The translations under genes and the position numbers were made by a program. 47,660 bases of DNA from contig JAFDTP010000002.1 in the NCBI GenBank assembly GCA_019594195.1, positions 1-47,660 on the forward strand, in the 5' to 3' direction. Numbering within the stretch: the stretch's first letter is position 1; each line of letters starts with the position of its first letter. Source of the DNA: Thermoplasmata archaeon. Lineage in GTDB: Archaea; Thermoplasmatota; Thermoplasmata; Halarchaeoplasmatales; Halarchaeoplasmataceae. Positions 24,104 through 33,196 of this stretch are shown here, piece after piece. The notes below the pieces were generated by a model. It had not been told where the DNA came from. It saw only the letters and a list, made by a program, of their open reading frames with translations, and did not search any database.

Positions 24104-24724
24104 TTAAATGCTCACCCACGAGATGTCGGCTGCTTCAAGTAGCCTTTTCGCCCAAATTAATTTCCTTCGTTTTTCACTATCTCGACCCTTGAAAGGTTTA
24201 TCAAAATCCCACCCGTTCAATAGTATTTTTTTAGACATGAAATGATCGGCTATAAAACACGCTCTATCACCATCGGTGAATCCTCCAAAATTGTAAACGT
24301 CTGGTTCTAAAGGTTCACACTGACATGTAGATATGACCGGCCCACCAAACTTTTGGGCCCAACTTTTGATCATACTGATATTGTCTCCATGCGCATGCAT
24401 GACCACTGGAGTACCCTTCAAATTCAAATCCAATTGAAGTTCCTTATCTCCGTCGATATCAGTCACTATTAAATCGGGTGTGACACCGGCCGCGTCCACT
24501 TGTTCGACCGCTGCACCGGCCGCTATGGTTATATCAGCACGACTCCTTGAAAAAAAAGGCCCGGCGACTTCGACGATCTCGTTTTCTAATGATCTCAGAG
24601 AGGATAGGCTATCAGTGCCTCTGATCTCACCCAATATCCTAGCGGATCTTCTGTCTTTTTTACGAGAATATCCAAATTCACCCAATATCTTTTCATACCA
24701 AGGTTCCCATTCACTGAACTCCAT
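24104..24724 (-). CDS. mptE: 6-hydroxymethyl-7,8-dihydropterin pyrophosphokinase, archaeal MptE type
   Basis: 206 residues, DUF115 family. It activates 6-hydroxymethyldihydropterin with ATP for methanopterin or folate-like cofactor synthesis. Motifs are PDLIVTDIDGD, VVMHAHGDN and NFGGFTDGDRACFIA. ATG 24724 is chosen because MEFSEWEPWYEKI matches the family N-terminus. A GTG at 24733 overlapping the DUF373 stop is the alternative. Confidence 0.92.
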   Translation of the reverse strand: MEFSEWEPWYEKILGEFGYSRKKDRRSARILGEIRGTDSLSSLRSLENEIVEVAGPFFSRSRADITIAAGAAVEQVDAAGVTPDLIVTDIDGDKELQLDLNLKGTPVVMHAHGDNISMIKSWAQKFGGPVISTCQCEPLEPDVYNFGGFTDGDRACFIADHFMSKKILLNGWDFDKPFKGRDSEKRRKLIWAKRLLEAADISWVSI

Positions 24725-24729
24725 ATCTC

Positions 24730-25881
24730 TCACATCTCTGATCCATCAGCCTCAGTTTCTAAGGACTGTTCCTTTTTTTGTCTCTCTCTAAAGCTTCTCT
24801 GCGTCAGACCTGCCAATACCCCTATCAAAAGACCCAAAGTTATATTGATGGCCACCATCGGGAACACCGTTTCTTCTTCCATACCGACTATCCCTCGTAT
24901 GTAATCCAAAGCCCCCCAGAAAATGAATGTGAGGGCGAATAAAGTCAGGAATATAGCCCAAAAAGACCACTTGACTCGACCTTTCTTGATATAAGTGTCT
25001 ATTAATCTTCCAAGCTCGTGTAAAAATACAGCACCGATCCACCACCAGATCACCGTAGATGAAAAACTCAGAACGATCTCTAGAGGAGAAGTTAAATTTT
25101 CATCTACAACCACATTCCATCCCTGCAGCGAGCTGCCTACGACGATAAGAGCGGATACTGCAGTGAAAGGTATCCAAACAGAACCGCTAGTCACGGCCTC
25201 CTTGAGATCTTCATAGGTCTCCAGAGTTTTTCTATCCAATTCATATATCCTAGTTATTATATAAGCTCCGATGACGAAAAATATGACTCCGATGCCGAAA
25301 CCGGGTAGTCCCGTCAAAGCCCCAACACCCTCGATAAATATGTTGCTGAGCAGTGCGATTATCCTGAAAAAACCGTACACGAGAAGAGCTAAAGCTATCG
25401 GCAAAAGAAATTTCTTTTTGGATTTCTCTTCCTGGAAAGTTTTTACCAAGAGATAATAAAGGTTCTCTACACTCTCACTCTGCTTGACATAAACAGTCCT
25501 TATATGCGATATATCTATCTTCGAAGATACTATAGGACTGATATACTCATCTTCAGCTCCATCAGTAACGAGTATCGCGGTATCGGCTTTGGTTTTTTCT
25601 AAAACGATATCGAGTTCCTCGCCAAGAGCCGTATCTGAAGTGTAGCCGATAGAGGAGGCACCACAGACCGTAGCGATCTCCACATCTTCTCCTTTCTTTT
25701 TGAGATCATCGTATATCGATACCGCTGACAATATAGAATTGGTGTCTGAATCTTCAGGATCCTTAAGACCGAGTTCAACCGCTGCTTTAAGATTCTCTTC
25801 TCTTCCGATTATAGGTGTCTCTAAACCGGTTTTCTCTCCGAGGTCATCGTCTCGGTCTGCACAGAGTATTAGTTTCCGCAT
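24730..25881 (-). CDS. DUF373 family membrane protein
   Basis: 383 residues. Residues 1-150 are soluble and alpha/beta, with the DUF373 features LILCADRDDDLGEKTG, TPIIGREEN and ATVCGASSIGY. About six membrane segments follow (residues 155-365), then a charged tail. The family is widespread in archaea and its biochemical role is not established as far as I know. It overlaps or abuts mptE, so they are co-transcribed. Confidence 0.85.
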   Translation of the reverse strand: MRKLILCADRDDDLGEKTGLETPIIGREENLKAAVELGLKDPEDSDTNSILSAVSIYDDLKKKGEDVEIATVCGASSIGYTSDTALGEELDIVLEKTKADTAILVTDGAEDEYISPIVSSKIDISHIRTVYVKQSESVENLYYLLVKTFQEEKSKKKFLLPIALALLVYGFFRIIALLSNIFIEGVGALTGLPGFGIGVIFFVIGAYIITRIYELDRKTLETYEDLKEAVTSGSVWIPFTAVSALIVVGSSLQGWNVVVDENLTSPLEIVLSFSSTVIWWWIGAVFLHELGRLIDTYIKKGRVKWSFWAIFLTLFALTFIFWGALDYIRGIVGMEEETVFPMVAINITLGLLIGVLAGLTQRSFRERQKKEQSLETEADGSEM

Positions 25882-25962
25882 CTGCCTCTCCTCTTATCCT
25901 TTAACAGGGCTATTTAATATAGTTATCAAGATATTTAGTCTTTGTCTATGTTCTTTGAACTG

Positions 25963-26481
25963 TTATCCCAAGAGTCGATCCAAGTAAGAGATGAAATCAC
26001 TCAGGGGCATACCCTCGTCCCAGGGAATTTTATAGTTATCGTGAGAAGTGGTTTTCACATTTGGGAGTTTCTTGTTCAGGACCCTATACTTCTTTGAGAG
26101 ACCATCGATATCCATGGTGAATACCCTCCATTTATCACCTCTATGGCCCTTCAATCTATAAGCGTATATTGGTAGTAATTTAGTCTCAGTACATATCTCT
26201 TTTATCCTCTCAGCCTGTTCAGTAAGTCTTTTTTGATCGCTTAGGTAAAGAACGTCTTTTTTGGACGACTTTACCTCTATCAAAAAGGACACGTCTCCAC
26301 GGACGGCTACAAGATCCACTCCAAGGCTCCCGGCGCCTCTGACCACCAAAAAGGGGATGTCTTTTACTTTGTGATAGTCATCAGTCTGTTCCTCTGAGCA
26401 GGTCTTTGTCTGACCTTCTATTACCTCCTCATCTCCAGAAAGGATGCTTTTCAGTTCTCGCTCGTAATTACCCTGGGCCAT
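25963..26481 (-). CDS. hjc: Holliday junction resolvase Hjc
   Basis: 172 residues, a nuclease that cuts four-way DNA junctions during recombination. The active-site layout is clear: E9 in YEREL, D56 in GSLGVDLVAV, and E69/K71 in LIEVKSS. Compared with typical Hjc (about 120-140 residues) it has an insertion of about 25 acidic residues after the first helix and a C-terminal addition. A minus-strand TTTAAATAC about 27 bases upstream predicts a leaderless mRNA. Confidence 0.88.
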   Translation of the reverse strand: MAQGNYERELKSILSGDEEVIEGQTKTCSEEQTDDYHKVKDIPFLVVRGAGSLGVDLVAVRGDVSFLIEVKSSKKDVLYLSDQKRLTEQAERIKEICTETKLLPIYAYRLKGHRGDKWRVFTMDIDGLSKKYRVLNKKLPNVKTTSHDNYKIPWDEGMPLSDFISYLDRLLG

Positions 26482-26529
26482 AATCCAAGAATCCGACTTT
26501 TGTATTTAAATCTATCCAGAACCTAACAA

Positions 26530-27849
26530 TCAAGGTTCAAGTCTTTTAGGGTCTCTGGGGAACAATATCGCCTCACGGATATTGTCAAGACCTAGTAACT
26601 TTTGTAGCAGTCTATCAACTCCCAAACCTATACCGCCATGGGTCGGCATACCGTACTTGAAGGTCTTCAAATAGTTCTCAAAATTTTCAAGATCAACGCC
26701 TATCTCTTGCATCTGTTTTACAAGCACATCGTAGCGGTGTTCCCTCTGACCGCCCGAAACGAGTTCCTGGCCTTTGTATTCGAGATCAAAATAAGTGGTC
26801 AGGGACGGGTTATAATCCTTCCTCATAGCGTAGAATGTCCCCTCTTTGACCCTTGTAGGGAACTCTGTTATGAAGAAGAAGTCTTTATCGTATTCATCTT
26901 TCATATATTCTCCAAGCATCTTTTCTTCTTCAGTACCTATCTCCGGTTCGCCTTCCCATTCTCTTCCCAATTCCTCCAATATATTTATGCATTCTCTGTA
27001 AGGGACTTTTTTAAAGGGATGATCGGGTATCTCTAATTCGACTCCAAGTCTATCGAGTTCTTTCTTTCCATTCTCTTGTAGATAAGATAATGCATGTCTT
27101 ATCATGTAGCTGGTCATATCCATTATGTCAGACGAACTTTCTATGAAAGACATCTCGAAATCAAGAGATAAAAATTCCGAGGTATGTCTTATGGTAGCGA
27201 AATCTTCTGCACGATAGGCAGGAGAAATCTCAAAAACTCTTTCGAAACCTGCGGCCATCAGCATCTGTTTGTAAAGTTGAGGACTCTGTGCGAGATAAGC
27301 TTTTTGTTCATAATAATCCACCTCGAAGAGTGTCGCGCCCCCTTCTGCACCGGCAGCTACGATCTTAGGAGTGTTCACTTCGATGAAGTCTTCACTGTCA
27401 AAAAAATCTCTTAAACCTTCTAAAAGGATATCCCTGATCTCAAATATCAGCCTTTTTTCTTCTTTCCTTAAGTCTAAAAAGCGATTGTCAAAACGTGTCC
27501 CCATCTCAGAATCTACCTCATCTATTATGCCCAAAGGTAAAGGTTTTTCAGCCTCTGATTCAACTTTGATCGTTGTAGGGACGATCTCGTAGCCTAGGTC
27601 GGTCTGATCTGTATTTTTTTTCTCACCTTCTACTATGACAACACTCTCTCTAGGTATCTCTATGGCTTCTTCAAAGCCTTCATCACCCATCTCATCTTCA
27701 GATAGAACAACCTGAAATACGTCGGTCTTATCTCTGATCTTCAGGAAGGCTATACCTCCAAGTTTTTTGATTTCTTGAAGCCATCCGCCTAACTTGCATT
27801 TAGAGCCGTCTTCCAATTCGACTGCGTCTTGAGCGTGAATCCTATTCAT
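26530..27849 (-). CDS. aspS: Aspartyl-tRNA synthetase, archaeal type
   Basis: 439 residues, without the insertion found in bacterial AspRS. The N-terminal OB anticodon-binding domain has GWLQEIKKLGGIAFLKIRD. Class II motifs follow: FIEVNTPKI (motif 1), AYRAEDFATIRHTSEF (motif 2) and HGGIGLGVDRLLQKLLG (motif 3). Whether it also charges tRNA-Asn is not decided here. A TATA box (CTTTTATATCC, minus strand) predicts a leaderless mRNA. Confidence 0.95.
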   Translation of the reverse strand: MNRIHAQDAVELEDGSKCKLGGWLQEIKKLGGIAFLKIRDKTDVFQVVLSEDEMGDEGFEEAIEIPRESVVIVEGEKKNTDQTDLGYEIVPTTIKVESEAEKPLPLGIIDEVDSEMGTRFDNRFLDLRKEEKRLIFEIRDILLEGLRDFFDSEDFIEVNTPKIVAAGAEGGATLFEVDYYEQKAYLAQSPQLYKQMLMAAGFERVFEISPAYRAEDFATIRHTSEFLSLDFEMSFIESSSDIMDMTSYMIRHALSYLQENGKKELDRLGVELEIPDHPFKKVPYRECINILEELGREWEGEPEIGTEEEKMLGEYMKDEYDKDFFFITEFPTRVKEGTFYAMRKDYNPSLTTYFDLEYKGQELVSGGQREHRYDVLVKQMQEIGVDLENFENYLKTFKYGMPTHGGIGLGVDRLLQKLLGLDNIREAILFPRDPKRLEP

Positions 27850-27928
27850 GATTAAGATGAATATGGGAGGGATATAAAAGAGTTCAGGATTGACTTGCTA
27901 AAAACACAAAAATCAAATAACGTTATAA

Positions 27929-27947
27929 GATATCATATTGTGATATC
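27929..27947 (+). promoter_or_regulatory. Inverted repeat operator candidate at the DUF5611 promoter
   Basis: GATATCA-TATTG-TGATATC is a perfect 7-bp inverted repeat between a TATA box (GTTATAAGA, 27922-27930) and ATG 27948. It covers the expected transcription start, the usual place for an archaeal repressor site. The repressor is unknown. Confidence 0.45.
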
Positions 27948-28274
27948 ATGGGTAAAAATAGATACGACGTCAAGAGAGGCCATTTTGAAAATATCGAAGG
28001 GGAAAAGTTGAAATCTCTGATGAAAGAAAAATTCGGTGAGATAGAGGAAGACGACGAGAAACTAATCGTTGAAGATGAGGGCGCTATAGACCATCTTGAA
28101 GTATGGACAGAAGGACGTACAGGATTATGGGTTGATTTAGAGATGAATCAAGATGTGGATGGCGATGTCGCCGCTAAAACTATCTCGCTGTGGAACGAGT
28201 TCCTTGAAGAAGCTACCGGTTTTGATGCAAAAAAGAGGAAAAAAAGAGCAAAAAAGAAAGCAAAAGATAAGTGA
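27948..28274 (+). CDS. DUF5611-like small archaeal protein
   Basis: 108 residues. A short beta-rich domain (YDVKRGHFENIEGEKLKSLM, LEVWTEGRTGLWVDLE) is followed by FLEEATGFDAKKRKKRAKK, which matches the ending I associate with DUF5611 proteins of archaea. The C-terminus is very basic, suggesting nucleic-acid or ribosome contact, which is inference. Predicted leaderless, with an inverted repeat at its start. Confidence 0.7.
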   Translation: MGKNRYDVKRGHFENIEGEKLKSLMKEKFGEIEEDDEKLIVEDEGAIDHLEVWTEGRTGLWVDLEMNQDVDGDVAAKTISLWNEFLEEATGFDAKKRKKRAKKKAKDK

Positions 28275-28367
28275 TCGAAAGGTCCTGAAAATACCTAAAT
28301 CCGTTATTTTTCTTATATGATATATAGAAATTTCTTGCCCAGATTTATTTATTAAGATCTTCAAAAA

Positions 28368-28377
28368 ATATATATAG
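28368..28377 (+). promoter_or_regulatory. TATA box of the acetate transporter gene
   Basis: ATATATATAG is centred about 37 bases before ATG 28409. The predicted start near 28398 gives a short leader containing GTGAT as ribosome binding site. Confidence 0.45.
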
Positions 28378-28408
28378 GCTCTGACAATACCTCGAATAAG
28401 TGATATCG

Positions 28409-28999
28409 ATGTCTGAAGAAAACAAGCTTGCAAATCCCGCTCCCCTTGGTTTGATGGGTTTCGGTATGACTACTGTACTATTGAACATTTACAACGCTAT
28501 GAACTGGAGTCCGAGCAGTATGATCCTTGCTATGGGGATTTTCTACGGTGGTTTCGCTCAGTTGATAGCAGGCTGGTGGGAAATCAAACAAAAGAACACC
28601 TTTGCCGGTGTTGCTTTCAGTTCCTACGGCCTGTTCTGGTTGAGCTTCGTAGGTCTGTTGATGATCCCCAAGATCGTTGGAGGTATAAGTGGACCTGACC
28701 CCGCTGCTCAGGCAGCTTATCTCGCCATGTGGGGCCTCTTCACAGGTTGGATGTTCATTTCAACCCTCAAATTGAATAGAGCTTTGCAAGTCGTGTTCTC
28801 TACGCTGACCATCCTGTTCTTTTTGCTAGCATTCGCATATGCTGTTGGTCCGAACTCGGATTTAGGCCAGATGATATACACTATAGCCGGTATTGAAGGG
28901 ATTATCTGTGGTTTCAGCGCCGTGTACACCGCTTTGGCTGAAGTCACGAACGAGTACTACGAAGAGACTATATTCCCGATCGGACCAGTAGAAGCATGA
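28409..28999 (+). CDS. Acetate uptake transporter (GPR1/FUN34/YaaH family)
   Basis: 196 residues and six membrane segments. The family signature NPAPLGLMGFGM lies near the N-terminus, with FYGGFAQLIAGWWEIKQKNTF and the AFSSYGLFWLS region following. Members such as SatP move acetate or succinate with protons. In this setting it could import or export acetate made by fermentation. ATG 28409 is preferred over GTG 28400, which falls in the ribosome binding site. Confidence 0.93.
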   Translation: MSEENKLANPAPLGLMGFGMTTVLLNIYNAMNWSPSSMILAMGIFYGGFAQLIAGWWEIKQKNTFAGVAFSSYGLFWLSFVGLLMIPKIVGGISGPDPAAQAAYLAMWGLFTGWMFISTLKLNRALQVVFSTLTILFFLLAFAYAVGPNSDLGQMIYTIAGIEGIICGFSAVYTALAEVTNEYYEETIFPIGPVEA

Positions 29000-29033
29000 T
29001 GGTCGAAGAAGTTAACTCACCTTGAAGCCCCTA

Positions 29034-29062
29034 AATACCCTGATATCTACTGATCGGGTATT
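29034..29062. terminator. Hairpin downstream of the acetate transporter
   Basis: AATACCC and GGGTATT pair perfectly, and an inner GAT/ATC extends the stem with one bulge. It lies 35 bases beyond the transporter stop and is followed by AT-rich sequence with T runs near 29090. A terminator is plausible for the convergent pair. Confidence 0.45.
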
Positions 29063-29155
29063 GTGACTTAAAAACTATTTCCTAATCATTTTTTTCTAAT
29101 TAGATCGGTAAAAATAGTTGTATCCTATACCTGGTCGAAAAATACCTTGTTTTCG

Positions 29156-30145
29156 TCATGAGTCTTCAAGATCACTCGACATAGTTGCTCTACTTTCTTC
29201 CTTGTCCTCATCCGGTCTTTCATCTAGTCCTTCTCTGTTCTCTATCTCATACTTCTCCGGACATTTTTTTTCGACTTCATTTGGTTTTGAAGTGGGGTTC
29301 GGATTCTCTTTATCGATATCATCAGCCTTCTTTTTCTTATACGTTTTTTTGTAAATCTTGGTTCCGAGATCAATTATAAGTGGTAGGAGAAGTATTATCC
29401 CGATAGTAACCCCAAAATTTATCCAACTGTTTCTAGGGATGTGCTCTGTTCTACCCATGAATGCCAATTTTATGATGCCGAACCAGGGGAGTTCTCCTCT
29501 AGCTCTCCCTTTGATCCATTCCTCCTTTACGGGGTCGTCACCTCTAGCACCTTTTTGATCATACTCTGGAGCGTTCGTCCTATGCGAATCCCCCATAGTG
29601 ATGTATCCCGAGTCATTCAATTCAGAGAGTTCGATCGTCACTTCTAAATCCGCATATCCATAATCATAGATGGTTACATCCGTACTAGGGTCAAGACCCC
29701 TAGCGGTTTCATGAGCGTCAGATGTTGTCCAATCTTCTCCGTATTCAAGGTCTTCGAGAGAAGGTATATCAAATGAAGAATCCTCTTCATCGTATTCCAA
29801 ATAAATAACAGCCCTATGGATTATCGGTGTTTCACTGTTATCTCCATCGGGTTCAAATATTATTACGTCCCCGTATTGACCGTACATCCTATAACCGGTC
29901 GCTCTACCCTCAACGTAAGTAGTTATCTCATCTCGGTCGGTCTCCTGGACAAGAACGATATCTGCCGGATCTATAACCCCGATCTGACTGTTCTCACCGT
30001 GCATCATACTGCCCGACTCAACAACTACCATCGGAGGCCATCTACCACTGAATGCATACAGTGAACCAAGTATGATTAACAAGATGATAAGTGATACCAA
30101 AACGTCCTTTCCCAGTTGGAACAAGTCATCTTTAGATCCTGTCAT
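29156..30145 (-). CDS. Signal peptidase I, archaeal/ER (S26B) type, enlarged
   Basis: 329 residues, against a usual 150-200. An N-terminal membrane anchor (residues 14-33) is followed by ESGSM with nucleophile S46, IIHR with H110, and TMGDSH near residue 200, the Ser-His-Asp pattern of the archaeal enzyme. About 90 acidic residues are inserted between the His and Asp boxes. A second membrane segment (about 242-265) and a charged 65-residue cytoplasmic tail end the protein. It removes signal peptides from secreted proteins. Confidence 0.88.
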   Translation of the reverse strand: MTGSKDDLFQLGKDVLVSLIILLIILGSLYAFSGRWPPMVVVESGSMMHGENSQIGVIDPADIVLVQETDRDEITTYVEGRATGYRMYGQYGDVIIFEPDGDNSETPIIHRAVIYLEYDEEDSSFDIPSLEDLEYGEDWTTSDAHETARGLDPSTDVTIYDYGYADLEVTIELSELNDSGYITMGDSHRTNAPEYDQKGARGDDPVKEEWIKGRARGELPWFGIIKLAFMGRTEHIPRNSWINFGVTIGIILLLPLIIDLGTKIYKKTYKKKKADDIDKENPNPTSKPNEVEKKCPEKYEIENREGLDERPDEDKEESRATMSSDLEDS

Positions 30146-30320
30146 GTATATCTTTGAGGTTCATATCTTCTATATATTCACTAGACACTTAAGGCCTATA
30201 CTCTACAATATCAGATATATTGAAAACAGGTATTTACTATTTACCTTCGATCCTCAGTGATCTGCTCTGAATAAGATCTCTGATGGATGCTTTATCAGTG
30301 GCATCTAACAGCACAAAGAT
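30146..30320. other. Short intergenic gap between alaS and the signal peptidase gene
   Basis: 175 bp without a gene. Both flanking genes run leftward, so this holds the promoter of the signal peptidase gene and the end of alaS. No RNA gene or strong palindrome was recognised. Confidence 0.4.
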
Positions 30321-33083
30321 TCAATTTGCGATCTTTTCTCTCACAAGTTCCCTTGCCTTTTCTAGTGCCGCATCCCTGCCTTCTGGTCTACTACCCCCGC
30401 CCTGAGCGGTTTGTGGTGAGCCCCCACCGCCACCATTCACTTCTTCGGCTGCATCGTTCAATATCTCGATCATGTTCAGGTCGATATCGTCGCTGCGTGA
30501 GAAGACCAAATTGACATTATCACCTTTGGATGCGAGCAGTGCCACTCGCCCTTTTTCAGAACATATCCTCTCTGCAGTAGACATCATCTGTTTACTGTCC
30601 ATATCTACGACATCTGATACTATCTCCAAACCATCCACCTCATCACCCGGTAGAAGTTCTTCCGCCACAGCGATCGATTTGTATCTCTTCAATTCTTCTA
30701 CCTTTTTGCCTCTCTGTTTCCATTCTTTGAAGAACCTTTCCGCGGTAGCAGGTAGTTCTTCAGGGCTCACTTTGAACTTCGAAGCGGCCTCATTCAGCAG
30801 ATCCTCCTGATGCTGAACATGCTCCACAGTAGCCATACCAGCGGAATAAGTAAGACGCTCGACGCCGTCTTGTATCCTTTGGGTGCCCAGCACCTTTATC
30901 GGACCTACGTCAGAAGTGCTGTTTACATGTGTCCCACCGCATGCCTGGGCGTCATAATCTTCTACATCGGATATGTGTACGACTCTGATTACATCGCTCT
31001 CAGGTACACCACCTTGGTACAGTTTGAACCCGAATCTCTTTTCAGCTTCGTCCCTGGTCAGTTCTTCTTTCCTTACAGGTATATCCTCAAGGACCCTTTT
31101 GTTCGCCACCCGTTCAATCTCCTTTATCTCTTCTCTACTGATCCTTCTAAAATGTGAGAGATCCAGTCTAGCTTCGTCGACACCTTTTTGGGCTCCCTTC
31201 TGCCAGACATGATCCCCTAAAACCTCTCTAGCGGCACTCATGATGATATGGGTTGCGGAATGATGTCTTGTCAAGGCCATCCTTCTTTCCCAATCTAGCT
31301 TGCCTTTGACAGGAGTCCCCTCGGATAACTCACCATCTATCTCATGGATTATAACACCATCTTCTTTTCTCACATGTTTGACTGGATGACTAGATTCATC
31401 CGTGATAAGTACGCCATGGTCTGCAGGCTGACCCCCGCCTTCGGGGTAAAAGAGAGTTCTATCCAATACGACCTCATCTTCTTTTGACTCTAGAACGACT
31501 GCATCGAACGTCTGGGCATTCGGATTATTATAATAAAGGGGTTCTGTTTCGGGTGTGCTTTTCCATTCGTCGTCCTCTGTCTCTGTTTGCTGTTCATCAT
31601 CCTGCGAAGGCGTTTCTTGCCTCTCAGCTAGCATCGCGTTGAAGTTCTTAGGGATATCGACTTTTATATCGAAATCATGAGAGAGATGCTCAACTATAGT
31701 CGGATGGATACCGTGAGTATCATAGAATTCTATAAGCTTTTCAGTCGACAAAGAATCTCCAGACTGCATCTTTTCGAGTTCCCTCCTAACCATCCTTTTC
31801 CCTTTTTCGACTGTCATCTCATATTTTCCAATTTCTTCATCGAGTATCTCAAAAACAAGACTTTTAGCACCCTCATCGATTATCGAAGAATGGATATCCA
31901 TCTGTTTGGCCACTAACTCCTTGAGGTCGAGGACTTCATCTAAGCTGTTGATCTGCCTCAAGGCCCGCCTTATCATCATCCTGACTAGATAGCCCTCCTC
32001 GACATTCGAAGGTACGACCCCGTCAGTGAGAAGAAGAGCTATCGTGTAACTGTGATCGGCTAAAGTATAGATAGATCTGAGTTTAGACAACTTATCAACA
32101 GCTTTCTGTCTTCCTATATCAATACCCTGATTGGACAACCTTTGCATCAGATCATCAATGAGAGATCCGTCTCTGTAATCTTTATCGGAAGTACCAGCGA
32201 GATTCGTATATTCCTGCAGCATCATCCTATAACCTTCATCTTCAACAGGATGTTCAAAATCGATCTGGTCTACTATGTGATCGATCATAGAGGGATATAC
32301 AGAATCATAGATGGTAGGTGCTCCTTCAGTCATCCATGATAGTCTCTCAAGACCATAACCGGTATCGACAACGTTCAGATCCAAAGGATCATATCTCTCC
32401 CCATCAAGATCTACTTCCCCATCCAAATCCTTCTCTAAATTCATGAAAACAAGTGTAGAGACCTCTAAACCTTGAACATTGACCTCCAGCGAGGGACCTG
32501 CATTACCTCCTCCTATCCAAGGATGCTCTTTATATGCTATCAGGTCTTCATCTATACCGAGTTCTTTGAGCAGTTCATGACAATACCTGACGGTCTCTTC
32601 CTTCCAGTAAACGATATCGTTCTTACTATTAAAAGAATGATGACCGAGCATTTCAAAGGCGGTTTGATGTTTTCCTGTCCTGCCCACTTCATCTACATCT
32701 GGTAGACGGATACAGGGCTGTGATACCACAAGAGGATTCGCGGGAGGAGGGACTTGTCCAGACGTTACGTGAGGCTGAAAATCATAGATACTAGCGTGGA
32801 CCAACAAGACGTCGTCTCGCCATCTTGCTACGACAGGGTATCTTTCAAGAGAGGTATGACTTCTATCCTCGAAGAAGTCGATGAAAAATCCTCTCATCTC
32901 ATCGACAGTAAAAGTCTTCTCGGTAGGAGGATCTCCTATGAATTCAAATTCGGTGCATGGTGCGTCCTGACAGGTTGCCATACCTTCATCAAGGGTCCAA
33001 AAATAAGATCCACACTCTTTGCACTTTTTTCTAGTGAATCCGTTCTCCTCGAAATAATCCAACTTGTACTCTTCTTCAAACAT
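30321..33083 (-). CDS. alaS: Alanyl-tRNA synthetase, archaeal type
   Basis: 920 residues. An archaeal N-terminal zinc-binding extension (CKECG...CQDAPC) precedes the class II aminoacylation core (GGNAGPSLEV, MIRRALRQI). The editing domain has HHSATHI and CGGTHVNSTSDVG. The C-terminal DHHA1 domain includes GGGGGSPQTAQGGG. An acidic linker at about residues 475-510 is lineage-specific. A TATA-like TTTATTTATCG about 26 bases upstream predicts a leaderless mRNA. Confidence 0.96.
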   Translation of the reverse strand: MFEEEYKLDYFEENGFTRKKCKECGSYFWTLDEGMATCQDAPCTEFEFIGDPPTEKTFTVDEMRGFFIDFFEDRSHTSLERYPVVARWRDDVLLVHASIYDFQPHVTSGQVPPPANPLVVSQPCIRLPDVDEVGRTGKHQTAFEMLGHHSFNSKNDIVYWKEETVRYCHELLKELGIDEDLIAYKEHPWIGGGNAGPSLEVNVQGLEVSTLVFMNLEKDLDGEVDLDGERYDPLDLNVVDTGYGLERLSWMTEGAPTIYDSVYPSMIDHIVDQIDFEHPVEDEGYRMMLQEYTNLAGTSDKDYRDGSLIDDLMQRLSNQGIDIGRQKAVDKLSKLRSIYTLADHSYTIALLLTDGVVPSNVEEGYLVRMMIRRALRQINSLDEVLDLKELVAKQMDIHSSIIDEGAKSLVFEILDEEIGKYEMTVEKGKRMVRRELEKMQSGDSLSTEKLIEFYDTHGIHPTIVEHLSHDFDIKVDIPKNFNAMLAERQETPSQDDEQQTETEDDEWKSTPETEPLYYNNPNAQTFDAVVLESKEDEVVLDRTLFYPEGGGQPADHGVLITDESSHPVKHVRKEDGVIIHEIDGELSEGTPVKGKLDWERRMALTRHHSATHIIMSAAREVLGDHVWQKGAQKGVDEARLDLSHFRRISREEIKEIERVANKRVLEDIPVRKEELTRDEAEKRFGFKLYQGGVPESDVIRVVHISDVEDYDAQACGGTHVNSTSDVGPIKVLGTQRIQDGVERLTYSAGMATVEHVQHQEDLLNEAASKFKVSPEELPATAERFFKEWKQRGKKVEELKRYKSIAVAEELLPGDEVDGLEIVSDVVDMDSKQMMSTAERICSEKGRVALLASKGDNVNLVFSRSDDIDLNMIEILNDAAEEVNGGGGGSPQTAQGGGSRPEGRDAALEKARELVREKIAN

Positions 33084-33196
33084 GATATCTAATCGATTCG
33101 GTTTACGATAAATAAAATATTCGGCCGTACTACCTACTTCAAAGTATATCAGGATGGGAAACGTATAATAGACGGTTTTATCAATTTAAAATACCG

